Shown: positions 45,135 to 54,669 of the stretch, piece after piece | How positions within the stretch are numbered: the first letter of the stretch is position 1 | Layout: every line of letters begins with the position of its first letter | Assembly: GCF_003992625.1 (NCBI RefSeq) | Contig: NZ_RZMW01000035.1 | Span: 1-64,000 of the forward strand | DNA: 64,000 nucleotides | Direction of reading: 5' to 3' | Source: Pelagibacterium lentulum | Lineage (GTDB): Bacteria; Pseudomonadota; Alphaproteobacteria; Rhizobiales; Devosiaceae | Program-made: the position numbers and the translations under genes | The notes under the pieces: model-generated | Told to the model about the DNA's origin: nothing | The model's database searches: none | The model's input: the letters and a program-made list of their open reading frames with translations, nothing else

Positions 45135-46354
45135 TGATCGGCAATCGCTTTGAACCTTCTCATCGTCCGCTTCTAATCCGCAATGCCAGACCGGTCGGCT
45201 TTGAAAAAACACCCACCGGAGCTATCGATATCCTTATCGGACAAGATGGCACGATCACGGAGGTGAGCACCGGCATTGCGGCGGATGGGAATGCCGAAAT
45301 TCTCGACGCCAAGGGCGCATTCGTTTCGCCGGGCTGGACCGACATCCATACCCATGTCTGGTATGGCGGTACGGATATCTCATTGAAGCCTGAACAATGC
45401 GGTGCCCATCACGGGGTAACGACCATGGTGGATGCGGGCTCAGCCGGGGAAGCCAATTTTCACGGCCTGCGCGAATTGATGATCGAGCCGGCAATCGAGA
45501 ATGTCTATGCCTTTCTTAATATCGGTTCGATCGGTCTTGTCGCCTGCAACCGGGTAACTGAACTCGCCGACATGCGCTCGATCGATATCGATCGCATCGC
45601 GGCTTGTGTCGAAGCCAATCGCGACGTGATCGTCGGGCTCAAGGTGCGGGCGAGCGCGGTGATTTCGGGCGGCTGGGACCTGGTGCCGGTAAAGCTTGCC
45701 AAGAAACTCGGTCGTGTCCTGAAATTGCCGATCATGGTGCATGTGGGTGAACCTCCCCCACTTTATGACGACATACTGGCCATTCTGGGCGAAGGCGACA
45801 TCGTCACCCATTGCTTTAACGGCAAGGTCGGCGGCTCCATTCTTGAAGACGAGGACCTTTACGAACTTGTTGTGGCCGCGGCAGAGCGGGGTGTTGTGCT
45901 CGATGTCGGGCATGGCGGTGCATCATTCTCGTTTGATGTTGCCAAGGCCGCTCTTTCCAAGGGATTGACGCCTCAGACCATTTCGACCGATTTACATAAC
46001 CGCTCGATGGATGGCGCGGTCTGGGACATGGGCACTACGATGTCCAAACTGCTCTCGCTTGGGATGGAATTTGAGGATGTCATAAGGGCCTCCACGACCA
46101 CGCCGCGAAAGGCGATCGGGCTTGATCACACCGGATTGCTCGGCATCGGCAAGCCTGCCGAATTTACGATCTTTGAACTTGAGAACAGCACACTCGAGGT
46201 CAAGGACTCCAAGGGAATTTCCAGCCGTCTCGATCAGGTTTTCGAACCGCGCCATGCCATTTTGGGCGCAAGGGCCGTCGATGCGCATCGTTATCAACCT
46301 GCTCCCGACGTGGCGCTTGACAACTGTCCCCATTGCGGGTGGGCCCTGCCATGA
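45134..46354 (+). CDS. Metal-dependent amidohydrolase/deacetylase
   Basis: A 406-residue amidohydrolase-superfamily TIM barrel. Metal ligands: His72 and His74 in TDIHTHVW, a likely carboxylated Lys170 in VGLKVRAS, His203 in MVHVGEPPP, His226 in VTHCFNG, and Asp near 288 in STDLHNRS. This set is dihydroorotase/D-aminoacylase-like with two metals. Related proteins pair with SelA-like PLP enzymes. It would release an amino compound from an acyl or cyclic amide form. The Cys pair at the very end (NCPHCGW) is unusual. Start coupled to the permease stop. Confidence 0.88.
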   Translation: MIGNRFEPSHRPLLIRNARPVGFEKTPTGAIDILIGQDGTITEVSTGIAADGNAEILDAKGAFVSPGWTDIHTHVWYGGTDISLKPEQCGAHHGVTTMVDAGSAGEANFHGLRELMIEPAIENVYAFLNIGSIGLVACNRVTELADMRSIDIDRIAACVEANRDVIVGLKVRASAVISGGWDLVPVKLAKKLGRVLKLPIMVHVGEPPPLYDDILAILGEGDIVTHCFNGKVGGSILEDEDLYELVVAAAERGVVLDVGHGGASFSFDVAKAALSKGLTPQTISTDLHNRSMDGAVWDMGTTMSKLLSLGMEFEDVIRASTTTPRKAIGLDHTGLLGIGKPAEFTIFELENSTLEVKDSKGISSRLDQVFEPRHAILGARAVDAHRYQPAPDVALDNCPHCGWALP

Positions 46355-47364
46355 CCCTTGATGCAGATACGATCCTGTCAGTGCGCAATCTGCGCACCTG
46401 GTTTCGCACCAAATATGTCACTGCCAAGGCGGTCGATGGTGTGACATTCGACCTTAAACGCGGCCAGACCCTTGCCGTTGTCGGCGAAAGCGGCTCGGGC
46501 AAATCTGTAACCTCACTTTCGATCATCGGACTCCTGAGCAGGCCGGGTGCGATCGAAAGCGGAGAAATTCTTTTTCGGGACCGATCCGAGAAGGTGCAGG
46601 ACTTGGCAAAACTTGGTCCCCGCGGTTTTCGTGCCATTCGCGGGCGTGAGATCGCAATGATTTTCCAGGAACCGATGACCAGCCTTAACCCGCTTTATAC
46701 GGTCGGTGACCAAATCGGGGAAATGATCGCACTTCACAACAAGCTCGATCGCCACGAAGCCCGCAAGCGCACGCTTGAAATGTTGCAGGCGGTTGAGATT
46801 CCGGACGCAAAAAACCGGCTCGACGACTACCCCCATCAGATGTCGGGCGGCATGCGGCAGCGCGTCATGATTGCCATGGCGCTGGCCTGCAACCCCTCGC
46901 TGCTGATCGCAGATGAGCCAACGACCGCACTCGACGTTACAATTCAGGCTCAAATTCTGGACCTGTTGCGGCGGCTGCAGGAACAGATGGGCATGTCGAT
47001 CCTGTTTATCACCCACAACCTGGGCGTTGTGGCCGAGATCGCCCATGAGGTCGTGGTGATGTATGCCGGTCAGGTTGTCGAGCACGCGCCGGTGATCGAT
47101 CTTTTTGCACGCCAGAAGCATCCCTATACCAAGGGGCTGCTGGCCTGTACGCCCAATGCTGCGCGCGATCTGGAACCGGGCGGCACACGCAAGGCGCTCT
47201 ATTCAATTCCGGGCAGCGTGCCTCCCATAACCAATCTGCCACCGGGATGCGCCTTTGCCCCGCGCTGCGAATACGCGATCGATGCCTGCCATGCCATGCC
47301 GCCCAGCCTGACCGATGCAGGAGCGGACAGGCTGTCGCGCTGCCTGAGGAGTTCAGAACTATGA
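46351..47364 (+). CDS. Peptide-type ABC ATPase (DppD/OppD family)
   Basis: A 337-residue ATPase: Walker A GESGSGKS, family insert [15 protein letters not shown], signature MSGGMRQR, Walker [14 protein letters not shown], and the C-terminal OppD/DppD region with Cys in [15 protein letters not shown], which often holds an Fe-S cluster. Start overlaps the amidohydrolase stop (ATGA). Confidence 0.93.
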   Translation: MTLDADTILSVRNLRTWFRTKYVTAKAVDGVTFDLKRGQTLAVVGESGSGKSVTSLSIIGLLSRPGAIESGEILFRDRSEKVQDLAKLGPRGFRAIRGREIAMIFQEPMTSLNPLYTVGDQIGEMIALHNKLDRHEARKRTLEMLQAVEIPDAKNRLDDYPHQMSGGMRQRVMIAMALACNPSLLIADEPTTALDVTIQAQILDLLRRLQEQMGMSILFITHNLGVVAEIAHEVVVMYAGQVVEHAPVIDLFARQKHPYTKGLLACTPNAARDLEPGGTRKALYSIPGSVPPITNLPPGCAFAPRCEYAIDACHAMPPSLTDAGADRLSRCLRSSEL

Positions 47365-48350
47365 ACGTACCCGAAACCAACCGATCCGATGCACTTCTGA
47401 CGGTCAGCGGACTGGTCAAGCGCTTTCCTGCACGCAATGGCCGGACTGTTCATGCGGTCGAGGATGTGAGCTTTGAAATCCGGCGCGGCACAACGGTTGG
47501 GCTTGTTGGTGAGTCAGGGTCGGGAAAAACCACGGCCGGACGCACGCTGTTGCGGCTGATCGAACCAACCGAAGGCCAGGCGATTTTTGATGGCGTTGAT
47601 ATTTTCGCGTTGCCGGAAAAGCAGATGCGCGCCTATCGCCAGCGCATGCAGATCATCTTTCAGGACCCGTTTTCGAGCCTTAATCCGCGCATGCGGGTTG
47701 AAGCGATCATCGGGGAAGCGCTCGATGCCTGCAATTTTCCGAAAGGGGAGCGTCGCAAGGCGCGGATCGGCGAACTTCTGACGCTGGTTGGGCTGCAGCC
47801 TGAACATGGCCGCCGGTTTCCGCACGAATTTTCAGGTGGGCAGCGCCAGAGGATCGGGATTGCCCGCGCCCTTGCGGTCGAACCCGAATTCGTGGTGGCA
47901 GACGAGCCAGTTTCGGCTCTGGACGTTTCAGTTCAGGCGCAGGTTCTCAACCTGTTGAGCGATCTGCAGCAACGGTTGGGGCTGACTTTACTGTTTATCG
48001 CCCATGATCTCTCGGTGGTCGAATATCTGTGCGACGAAGTGGTAGTGATGTATCTGGGACGTATCATGGAACGCGGGCCAGCCCGCGCCGTCTATGGCAG
48101 CCCACGCCATCCCTACACAAAGGCGCTGCTGGCAACGGCTCCAGTGCCAGACCCAACGCGCAAACGAACCCGCGTTCCCTTGCAGGGCGACATTCCCAGC
48201 CCCATTGATCCGCCATCGGGTTGTGTTTTCCGCACACGCTGTCCGCATGCAATCGATGCCTGTGCCCAAACCGTTCCGCAGGCCGAGCATATCGGGGAAA
48301 ATCATCATGTGGCCTGCATTCGCCAAAGTGAGTTGGCGGTCGCTTCGTAA
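47361..48350 (+). CDS. Peptide-type ABC ATPase (DppF/OppF family)
   Basis: A 329-residue ATPase: Walker A GESGSGKTT, FQDPFSSLNPRMRV, signature FSGGQRQR, Walker B FVVADEPVSALDV and the Cys region GCVFRTRCPHAIDAC. Start overlaps the preceding ATPase stop (ATGA). Completes the importer. Confidence 0.93.
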   Translation: MNVPETNRSDALLTVSGLVKRFPARNGRTVHAVEDVSFEIRRGTTVGLVGESGSGKTTAGRTLLRLIEPTEGQAIFDGVDIFALPEKQMRAYRQRMQIIFQDPFSSLNPRMRVEAIIGEALDACNFPKGERRKARIGELLTLVGLQPEHGRRFPHEFSGGQRQRIGIARALAVEPEFVVADEPVSALDVSVQAQVLNLLSDLQQRLGLTLLFIAHDLSVVEYLCDEVVVMYLGRIMERGPARAVYGSPRHPYTKALLATAPVPDPTRKRTRVPLQGDIPSPIDPPSGCVFRTRCPHAIDACAQTVPQAEHIGENHHVACIRQSELAVAS

Positions 48351-48367
48351 TTATCTGGAGTATCCTT

Positions 48368-48862
48368 ATGAGTATTTCCGAAGCGCAAAAGCGCGCGGAA
48401 TCTTCGCCTTATGAACGCCTTGAGGCGCTGGGCATCGTGCTGCCGCCCCCACCACCGCCGGTGGCCAATTTCGTAACCCATGTCATTGAAGGCAATCTGC
48501 TGTTTTTGTCCGGACAGGGACCAACCTATCCCGACGGCAGCCAGCATCAGGGCAAGGTGGGCGCGGATGTGAGTATCGATGAGGCCTATCAGCATGCGCG
48601 CCTGACCGCGATTAACCTGATTTCGGTGATGCAGGCAGCACTGGGCGACCTTGGCCGGATCAAACGCATCGTGAAGGTCCTGGGCATGATCAATGCAACC
48701 GCTGAGTTCGGAGGCCATCCTGCAGTGATGAACGGGTGTTCGGATCTTTTTGCCGAGGTGTTTCAATCACGCGGCATCCATGCCCGCTCAGCAGTGGGAT
48801 TTGTTTCGCTGCCCAACCAGATTACCGTGGAAATTGAAGCTATCGTGGCTATCGAGAATTAA
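48368..48862 (+). CDS. RidA-family enamine/imine deaminase-like protein
   Basis: A 164-residue RidA/YjgF protein with an N-terminal extension: [20 protein letters not shown], then [36 protein letters not shown] and the catalytic-type Arg region [14 protein letters not shown]. RidA hydrolyses 2-aminoacrylate and other reactive enamines to keto acids plus ammonia. It sits between the importer and a PLP enzyme that would create such an enamine, so its role as second step of an ammonia-lyase reaction is coherent. The Pro run is a mark of this longer subgroup. Confidence 0.88.
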   Translation: MSISEAQKRAESSPYERLEALGIVLPPPPPPVANFVTHVIEGNLLFLSGQGPTYPDGSQHQGKVGADVSIDEAYQHARLTAINLISVMQAALGDLGRIKRIVKVLGMINATAEFGGHPAVMNGCSDLFAEVFQSRGIHARSAVGFVSLPNQITVEIEAIVAIEN

Positions 48863-48873
48863 AGGCAATACCA

Positions 48874-50073
48874 ATGTCGACACAAACCATCCGGGAAAAG
48901 CTGGGGCTGCGGCCCGTCATCAACTGCTCGGGCACAATGACCTCACTCGGGGCCTCGATTGTCGTTCCCCATGCAATCGAAACCGTGGCTGCAATCTTGA
49001 GCCAATGGACCGAAATCTCCGATCTGCAAAGAATCGCAAGCCGGACTATTGCGCGATTGACGGGCGCAGAGGCTGGTTGCGTCACCGCGTCCTGCTCGGC
49101 GGCAATAACGCTGGGCGTTGCTGCTGCCATGACTGGCAAGAACCTTGCGGCAATCGAGCAATTGCCTGACACTAAAGGGCTCAAAAACGAAGTGGTGATC
49201 CAGTCCGGGCACATGGTGAGCTATGGCGCGCCGGTCGAGCAGAGCATACGGCTTTGCGGTGCAAAGGTGGTCCCGGTCGGCCAGGCGACCAGCGCCTATG
49301 CTTATCAGCTTGCCGGTGCGATCACGGAAAATACCGCAGCGGCCGTATTTGTCGTTTCCCATCATGTCGTCAATTATGGGCAAATCCCGCTCAAGACCTT
49401 TTGCCAGGTCGCCCACGCCAAGGGCGTCCCCGTGATTGTCGATGCAGCGTCGGAATATGACCTCAAGATGTTCTTGGACGCTGGCGCCGATCTTGTGCTT
49501 TATTCGGGGCACAAGTTTCTCGGCGGCCCCACATCGGGGATTATTGCCGGCAGCAAGGACCTGGTTGCGGCTTGCTATCTTCAAAATCGTGGCGTCGGTC
49601 GCGGCATGAAGGTTGGTAAAGAAGGTGTGGCAGGGGTGATCGCCGCGCTCGAAGCCTGGGAGCAACGTGATCACGCAGGGGTACGGCGCCGAGAGCAAAA
49701 TGCGCTTGATGTCTGGACCGAGGCGCTTGCGGGCCGTTCCGGTGTTAACGCCATCATCGAGCCGGACCCGACCGACAATCCGCTCGACCGGCTCAAGGTA
49801 TGGGTGGATCCAGGAAAAGCCCGCATCACAGCATGGGATCTTGCGGACCGCATGGCGCGCGGCGATAATCCCGTTATTGTGCGCGACCACGAAGCCGAGC
49901 ATGGCTATTTTTATCTGGATCCGTGTAACCTTCATCCCGATGAAGAGTATATTGTCGCTGAAAAGCTGAAATCGGAACTCGAAGCTGCCCGTGTTTCAAA
50001 CGAGCCGTTCATCTCCGATTTCGCAGAGCGCGCCTTGCGCAATGAGCAGGCTGCCCTTAACTGGCCGGATTGA
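48874..50073 (+). CDS. SelA-like PLP-dependent enzyme (ammonia-lyase type)
   Basis: A 399-residue fold-type I enzyme of the SelA-like group that includes D-glucosaminate-6-phosphate ammonia-lyase. Schiff-base Lys214 is in [13 protein letters not shown], preceded by the Asp-containing [10 protein letters not shown]-terminal [17 protein letters not shown] is typical of the group. It is not selenocysteine synthase: no selB or selenium genes and shorter length. With the amidohydrolase and RidA it would eliminate ammonia (or another group) from an amino acid. Natural substrate unknown; D-configured or sugar amino acids are plausible. Confidence 0.87.
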   Translation: MSTQTIREKLGLRPVINCSGTMTSLGASIVVPHAIETVAAILSQWTEISDLQRIASRTIARLTGAEAGCVTASCSAAITLGVAAAMTGKNLAAIEQLPDTKGLKNEVVIQSGHMVSYGAPVEQSIRLCGAKVVPVGQATSAYAYQLAGAITENTAAAVFVVSHHVVNYGQIPLKTFCQVAHAKGVPVIVDAASEYDLKMFLDAGADLVLYSGHKFLGGPTSGIIAGSKDLVAACYLQNRGVGRGMKVGKEGVAGVIAALEAWEQRDHAGVRRREQNALDVWTEALAGRSGVNAIIEPDPTDNPLDRLKVWVDPGKARITAWDLADRMARGDNPVIVRDHEAEHGYFYLDPCNLHPDEEYIVAEKLKSELEAARVSNEPFISDFAERALRNEQAALNWPD

Positions 50074-50117
50074 ACGTTTTCATAGCCCGTCCAAGCCGGG
50101 CAACCGACATTGAACCA

Positions 50118-50150
50118 TTAGGTGCAGGAAAGGTTTCCGTCTGCACCTAA
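50118..50150. promoter_or_regulatory. 33-base inverted repeat upstream of the iclR gene
   Basis: TTAGGTGCAG (50118-50127) and CTGCACCTAA (50141-50150) form perfect 10-bp arms; the 13-base spacer itself contains GAAA-GG-TTTC. It lies 19 bases before the iclR start and 44 after the PLP-enzyme stop. Either an IclR operator for autoregulation or a transcript-end hairpin; no T-tract favours the operator. Confidence 0.5.
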
Positions 50151-50169
50151 GTGCATTGGGAGGCTTGCC

Positions 50170-50967
50170 ATGAGCACGCTGGACGAGGGAGAAGCAAAAA
50201 CGGACGCGCCCAAGCGCAAGCGAACGGGGGCTCTTGAGCGCATCCTGCAAATTCTCGATTTCCTGCAGGCCAATGACCAGCCGGCAACCGCCTATGAGAT
50301 CGCGCGGGGGGTCGGAGCACCCCTCTCCACGATCTATGTGACCGTCGATGACATGGTGGAAAAGGATATGCTTGATCGCCACGAGGATGGCACCTTGTGG
50401 TTTGGCAAACGCCTTTTTCATTACGGACTGACCTACGCGCGGCACCTTAATCTTCTGACCGCAGCCAATCACGAAATGACCGACCTCGCTTTGGCATCGG
50501 GGGAAACCGTTCAGCTCTGCGGTCGCGACGGTGACCATATGGTTGTTCTTGCCATGGTCGATGGGCCTGATCATTTTCAGGTCGCCTCGCAGGTTGGCAG
50601 CCGTTCTCCGCTTAACTGGTCGGCGTCTGGACGTCTTCTTGTCGGGCATTTGCCCGAGGACGAACGCCGGCAGATCTTTTCCCAAGCGACGCGTCCTTCA
50701 CCCACGGGTCGGGCTGAGACCGATATTGAAGTCCTGACAAGCTCTGCGCGCCTTGCTCTTGAGCAAGGGCTTTCCATTCAGGCGGGGGAGTCAGACTATT
50801 CGGTCGCGTGTATTGCCGCGCCAATCCTTGACGATAAAGGGCTTTGCCGGGCGACGATTTCGATCGTGGTTCCCGACCATAAGGTTGAGCAAGCCGACCC
50901 GAACCTAAAGGATCTCGTCCGCCAAAGCGCCAGCCGCATCGCCCAGAGACTGGGCTGGTCACGGTAG
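50170..50967 (+). CDS. IclR-family transcriptional regulator
   Basis: A 265-residue regulator. HTH near residues 20-80 (RTGALERILQILDFLQAN, TAYEIARGVGAPLSTIYVTV), then the IclR effector domain (GETVQLCGRDGDHMVVLAMV, SPLNWSASGRLLVGHLPEDE, VACIAAPILDDKGLCRATIS). Start ATG 50170 with GGGAGG upstream. Last gene of the operon; likely responds to the transported compound or its product. Confidence 0.92.
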   Translation: MSTLDEGEAKTDAPKRKRTGALERILQILDFLQANDQPATAYEIARGVGAPLSTIYVTVDDMVEKDMLDRHEDGTLWFGKRLFHYGLTYARHLNLLTAANHEMTDLALASGETVQLCGRDGDHMVVLAMVDGPDHFQVASQVGSRSPLNWSASGRLLVGHLPEDERRQIFSQATRPSPTGRAETDIEVLTSSARLALEQGLSIQAGESDYSVACIAAPILDDKGLCRATISIVVPDHKVEQADPNLKDLVRQSASRIAQRLGWSR

Positions 50968-51060
50968 GTGTCCTTGATAACCCATCCGGACCCTCCTCCA
51001 ATTCACAAACACCGTTTGCAAATTAAACTAATCTGAATTCGTATAATTACGATTAGTCTA

Positions 51061-51279
51061 ATGGTGCTTGTCAGGTTCGTCGGTCGCAAGCATGAGCCTG
51101 CCAAGCTCCATAAAGAATTCTCTCGGGTCCGTCCTTCCCTTGTTGTTGTTACAGGGCGCAGACGCGTGGGCAAATCGCGATTGCTACTGGAAGTGGTCAA
51201 GAATCGGCGGACGGTTTTCTTTCAAGATGCCGAGACCCGATATTTCAACCTAAGCCGAAAACGACAAACCAACGAGTGA
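51061..51279 (+). pseudogene. N-terminal remnant of an archaeal-type AAA ATPase
   Basis: 72 residues: RFVGRKHEPAKLHKEF then the P-loop VVVTGRRRVGKSRLLLEVVK, the start of ATPases that are normally 400-480 residues and often linked to mobile or defence loci. The frame diverges after FFQDAETRYFNLS and stops. An inverted repeat ACTAATC...GATTAGT (51027-51057) directly precedes the start. The remaining 51280-51569 shows no gene. Confidence 0.55.
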
Positions 51280-51569
51280 CGTGCCAAGGCTCGTGCTTAA
51301 GTGTAATTCGTGTCCGATCCTGAAATAAGTGCGCTTTAGGCGGGATTGCCCATAGCAGCTCCTGTTCCCGATTGCCGAAACTTCTCAGCTGCGCTCTTTC
51401 AGCATCGGGATATGGGTTATTGCCTACACATCCTGCGCATTGCCGATGTGATATTAGCTGTGCGGTGAACGTGCTGATTTCTTTGTGATTTATGCATTGG
51501 CTTAATTGTGTAAGGCAGAACGGCTCACTAAGCTGCGCTCAAGAAAGGCAGTTGGGTGAAAGGTCATAG

Positions 51570-52553
51570 ATGGCAATAAAATCGCGGTTTGCGTTACCAC
51601 TTTTGGCGGTATTGGTTGCAACACCCGCTGCGCCGACAGAGCACCTTGATTGCAGCGCCGAACTTGCAGCTATTGCTTCCGGTCTTGCGGTTATCCAGTT
51701 TGTCGAAGAGCTTGGCGCTCCGAAATTGGATCCTGCCACTTTACCGGCTCCTTATTTCGAGGAGGGATATTGCCGTGTTGGTTATCTGGAGATCCCGACC
51801 GATATCACTGGCACGATGCATCATTTCATCCGCATCGACGGCCTGAAATGGAGTGCGGAATGGTCTAATACGCCCCCAGCTCCTCAGCTTCGCGCTCTGA
51901 CTATTGAGATTGACGGCTTTCGTCCATTGCTACGGTCGGACGTCCTCTCGCCTGCCGAAAATTATATCAACGCACTGTTGATGGATCTCGACAAAATCAA
52001 CGGGCGGATTGCTTATCACATAGATCCCGAGGAGGGTCTGTTCCACCTTGACGCTCTCGAATTCGACTTGCGCCATGAACACGTTGGGTTGTCTGCGAGC
52101 CTAAGCGAGGTCGATCCACTCCTACTCGCGGCAGAGGGGCCCTCGCCCGAGCTGGCACTCAATGTGCGAGTCCATGAGTTTGAGTTTCGAGCACGAACTC
52201 GTTCGCTCGTTCAGTCTATCGGCTATGTCTGGATGCCGTTGATTTACCCTGAGTTTGGCGCGACGCCGCAGCAAGCAGTCGAAGAATTCAAAAACACCCT
52301 GATTGCAGGCATCGCAGCCCTACCTAACGGTCTGATGTCATCCAACTCCAGGACGGATTTCGCTGAATTTTTCGCCGCCCTGCCAGATCCTGAAGGAGAG
52401 CTGTTTATCTCGTTTTCAAGCTCGGCCGGATTTTCTTCCATGGATATCCTTCCAATGCTCGCTGGCGAAACACTTGAGCCACTCTCAATCATGGAACTGC
52501 TTGAACAGAAAGACGCGCAATTCTCAGCGAGTTGGACGCCCGGAGCTCAATAA
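51570..52553 (+). CDS. Secreted protein of unknown function
   Basis: A 327-residue protein. Short signal peptide FALPLLAVLVATPAAPTE, then a Cys in HLDCSAEL and another in EGYCRVG, possibly a disulfide. The rest alternates amphipathic strands and helices (IRIDGLKWSAEW, LRALTIEIDGF, LHLDALEFDLRHEHVG-type stretches), reminiscent of large periplasmic beta-sandwich or lipid-handling proteins. Not recognised. Start ATG 51570 follows AGGTCATAG. Stands between an ATPase remnant and the iron locus, convergent with the latter. Confidence 0.7.
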   Translation: MAIKSRFALPLLAVLVATPAAPTEHLDCSAELAAIASGLAVIQFVEELGAPKLDPATLPAPYFEEGYCRVGYLEIPTDITGTMHHFIRIDGLKWSAEWSNTPPAPQLRALTIEIDGFRPLLRSDVLSPAENYINALLMDLDKINGRIAYHIDPEEGLFHLDALEFDLRHEHVGLSASLSEVDPLLLAAEGPSPELALNVRVHEFEFRARTRSLVQSIGYVWMPLIYPEFGATPQQAVEEFKNTLIAGIAALPNGLMSSNSRTDFAEFFAALPDPEGELFISFSSSAGFSSMDILPMLAGETLEPLSIMELLEQKDAQFSASWTPGAQ

Positions 52554-52716
52554 GAAGATTACGAGCCGAAAACACTCCATCCGGCCCGTGCGATTTCATG
52601 CAGGCTTGAGCGTATCCAGAAAACGTGGAAACGGTATTCCGGCTCGCGCGCTTGAAAAGTCAGAGACTTGGATCAAAGCCTCGGCTCAATAGAAAGCCTG
52701 CTTGATCTGGCTTCAC

Positions 52717-53703
52717 CTACCTTTCAAGCGGCACAAAATCTCGCGTTGCAATGTTGGCCAGGACGATTTCTGTCATGCTACGCAATGCCTGAAAGCTCAC
52801 GGCGCGCATTTCTTCCCGATTGACCATGAAGAATTGGTTATGCCCGGCTGCATGCAAGACATCACGCCAAATGGGCAGCTCTTCGTCCCAGTTTTCGATC
52901 ATGAAACTTGGCGGCTGACTGGATGAGACATAGGTGTCTATCATGAAATCAGCGTCAATCTCTTCAATGCGCTCAACGCTGATGGTGCTGTTTCCGTCTT
53001 CAAGCTGGGCAATAACGTCAGGCATAGTAAATCCCAGATCTCTAAGGACCTGGGAAAGCGTTCCGTAGTTTCGATGGATCAGGATTTGGCCATCGGCGGG
53101 ATACGCACTGGCAATAGCAATGCTCACGTCTTTTGGATCGCCGATCGTATCGCTCAGGAGTGAGATACCCCGCTCGATACGAGCGTCATAGTTTCGGAGC
53201 ATTTCCTCGTAGACATCCAGTCGCCCCGAAACATCTGCAACCTTGCGATAAAGCTCCAGCATATCCTGTTCCCAGACATTAAAGATGACCGTTGGGGCTA
53301 TGATCGCCAGGTGATCGTAATTGGCCTGCCATACATCAGTTGCGATGATCAAATCGGGTTCGAGCGCCGCAATCGCTTCCATATCTGGCTCAGTAGGGTG
53401 CCCCACCCAGCCAACGCCGTGCTCTTCCATCCGGTAGTCGAGCGCATCATAGGCGCCGCGCACATGCGGTAGACCGTTGTTAACCCCTTCAATTATCCGT
53501 CCAGTTGAACCGACAAGATTGGCGCCCAACTCAACAAGAGGTGCGGTTGTCTGCTCCCCCCGTAAAGAAACTATGCGTTGTGGATCGACCGGGATTTCAA
53601 CTTCATGGCCCTGGTCATCCACGAACGACCGTGTTTCTTGCGCCCAAACTGGCGACAGCCCCAACACGACGATCCCAAGCACCAAAAGAAGCGGTTTTCT
53701 CAT
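52717..53703 (-). CDS. Iron/siderophore-type ABC binding protein 1
   Basis: A 328-residue class III receptor (FepB/BtuF fold). Signal peptide LLLVLGIVVLGLSPVWAQE, then DDQGHEVEIPVDPQRIVSL, LEPDLIIATDVWQANYDHLA and the long backbone helix. Binds ferric siderophore, haem or cobalamin in the periplasm. It follows the methyltransferase gene on the minus strand by 53 bases. The partner permease and ATPase are presumably those at 55817-57672. Confidence 0.85.
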   Translation of the reverse strand: MRKPLLLVLGIVVLGLSPVWAQETRSFVDDQGHEVEIPVDPQRIVSLRGEQTTAPLVELGANLVGSTGRIIEGVNNGLPHVRGAYDALDYRMEEHGVGWVGHPTEPDMEAIAALEPDLIIATDVWQANYDHLAIIAPTVIFNVWEQDMLELYRKVADVSGRLDVYEEMLRNYDARIERGISLLSDTIGDPKDVSIAIASAYPADGQILIHRNYGTLSQVLRDLGFTMPDVIAQLEDGNSTISVERIEEIDADFMIDTYVSSSQPPSFMIENWDEELPIWRDVLHAAGHNQFFMVNREEMRAVSFQALRSMTEIVLANIATRDFVPLER

Positions 53704-53756
53704 TGAATTTGCTCCAAAACAACGACTCTCGAAAACGAGATTCTTAAATATGAGTA

Positions 53757-54587
53757 TTATAATCCAGTTATTGATTGCATGGTCGGTTTGTCAAGGTAAA
53801 CCGCGCCCGGCTTTCGAGCACAGATCACAAATCGGTCGGAGGCGAGTCGTTCGGCCGCACGCCAGAACGGCATTTTGCGTGCCTGAGAGAAGTGAATATC
53901 CCATAGGTTGCGGTCTATGACGCAATCGACAAAGCCGGCATCCTTGAGAAGTGCCACAACCGCTTCGGCTGGCATCCCATCGCAAAACCAGACCTGCTCG
54001 CGGATACGCTTAAGACGTTCCGCCATTTCGGGGCCCAGATTTCCGCGTGGTTCTGGGCGGCGTGCCAGCATGTTAAAGCCTGTGTGCAGCCGAGAAACCC
54101 AGCTGCGCTTGCCCATATTGCCGTCAACGATCAGCAGCGCCCCACCTGGCTTGAGGAGTCGAAACCATTCAGCGAACGCTGCAGGTACGTCTACCAATGT
54201 CCAGACCAGATGGCGGTTTGTAATGGCCGCATAGCTGTCATCCCGCTCTCCGGTATTTTCTGCGTCGCGCATGATGAACCGGATGCCCGACTTGCGTCTC
54301 GCGGCTTTAGTGCGGGCCTCTTCGAGCATGGCTTCAGACCAATCCAGCCCGGTTACCGCAAAGCCCATATCGGCCATCAAGTGCGAGATAACCCCTGTTC
54401 CGCAGGCCAGATCGAGCAATGGGCGACCATCGCCCTTGCCAAGATGCTTTTCAATCAACCTGTGCCAGCCTCGGCGTTCCGCCTCGCTGAAAATTTCGTG
54501 TCCCACACCCTGATCGAACGTTGCGGCCCGCTCAGACCAGAAGTCGCGTATCTCGTCCCGGATGGAATAATTGCTCAAGGCGTTCAT
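53757..54587 (-). CDS. Class I SAM-dependent methyltransferase
   Basis: A 276-residue methyltransferase. Motif I LLDLACGTGVISHLMADMGF, motif II-like VTGLDWSEAMLEEART and the acidic FIMRDAENTGERDDSYAA are clear; an LLKPGGALLIVDG motif follows. It methylates a small molecule. Divergent from the second receptor across an IRO-box-like site and cotranscribed with receptor 1, so a role in modifying a metal ligand or siderophore is possible. Substrate unknown. Confidence 0.87.
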   Translation of the reverse strand: MNALSNYSIRDEIRDFWSERAATFDQGVGHEIFSEAERRGWHRLIEKHLGKGDGRPLLDLACGTGVISHLMADMGFAVTGLDWSEAMLEEARTKAARRKSGIRFIMRDAENTGERDDSYAAITNRHLVWTLVDVPAAFAEWFRLLKPGGALLIVDGNMGKRSWVSRLHTGFNMLARRPEPRGNLGPEMAERLKRIREQVWFCDGMPAEAVVALLKDAGFVDCVIDRNLWDIHFSQARKMPFWRAAERLASDRFVICARKPGAVYLDKPTMQSITGL

Positions 54588-54612
54588 TGGAATGGCTCTA
54601 AAAGATAAAAGT

Positions 54613-54627
54613 TGACTCTTTTAATCA
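54613..54627. promoter_or_regulatory. IRO-box-like site (TGA-N9-TCA) in the iron-locus divergent promoter
   Basis: TGACTCTTTTAATCA fits the TGA-N9-TCA consensus of the IRO box bound by RirA in Hyphomicrobiales. It is central in the 82-base gap between the divergent methyltransferase and receptor 2 genes, so iron repression of both directions is expected. The consensus is short; position supports it. Confidence 0.5.
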
Positions 54628-54669
54628 TATTTCATTATTGGAGCTGTCTTGCAATATAGGAGGGCAAAA

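Noticed and set aside
48943-49935. Minus-strand frame of 330 codons
   Set aside because: Shadow of the SelA-like PLP enzyme; no family features.
48874-50073. Selenocysteine synthase (selA)
   Set aside because: The fold is SelA-like, but the protein is short and no selB, selD or Sec tRNA is nearby; the context is catabolic.
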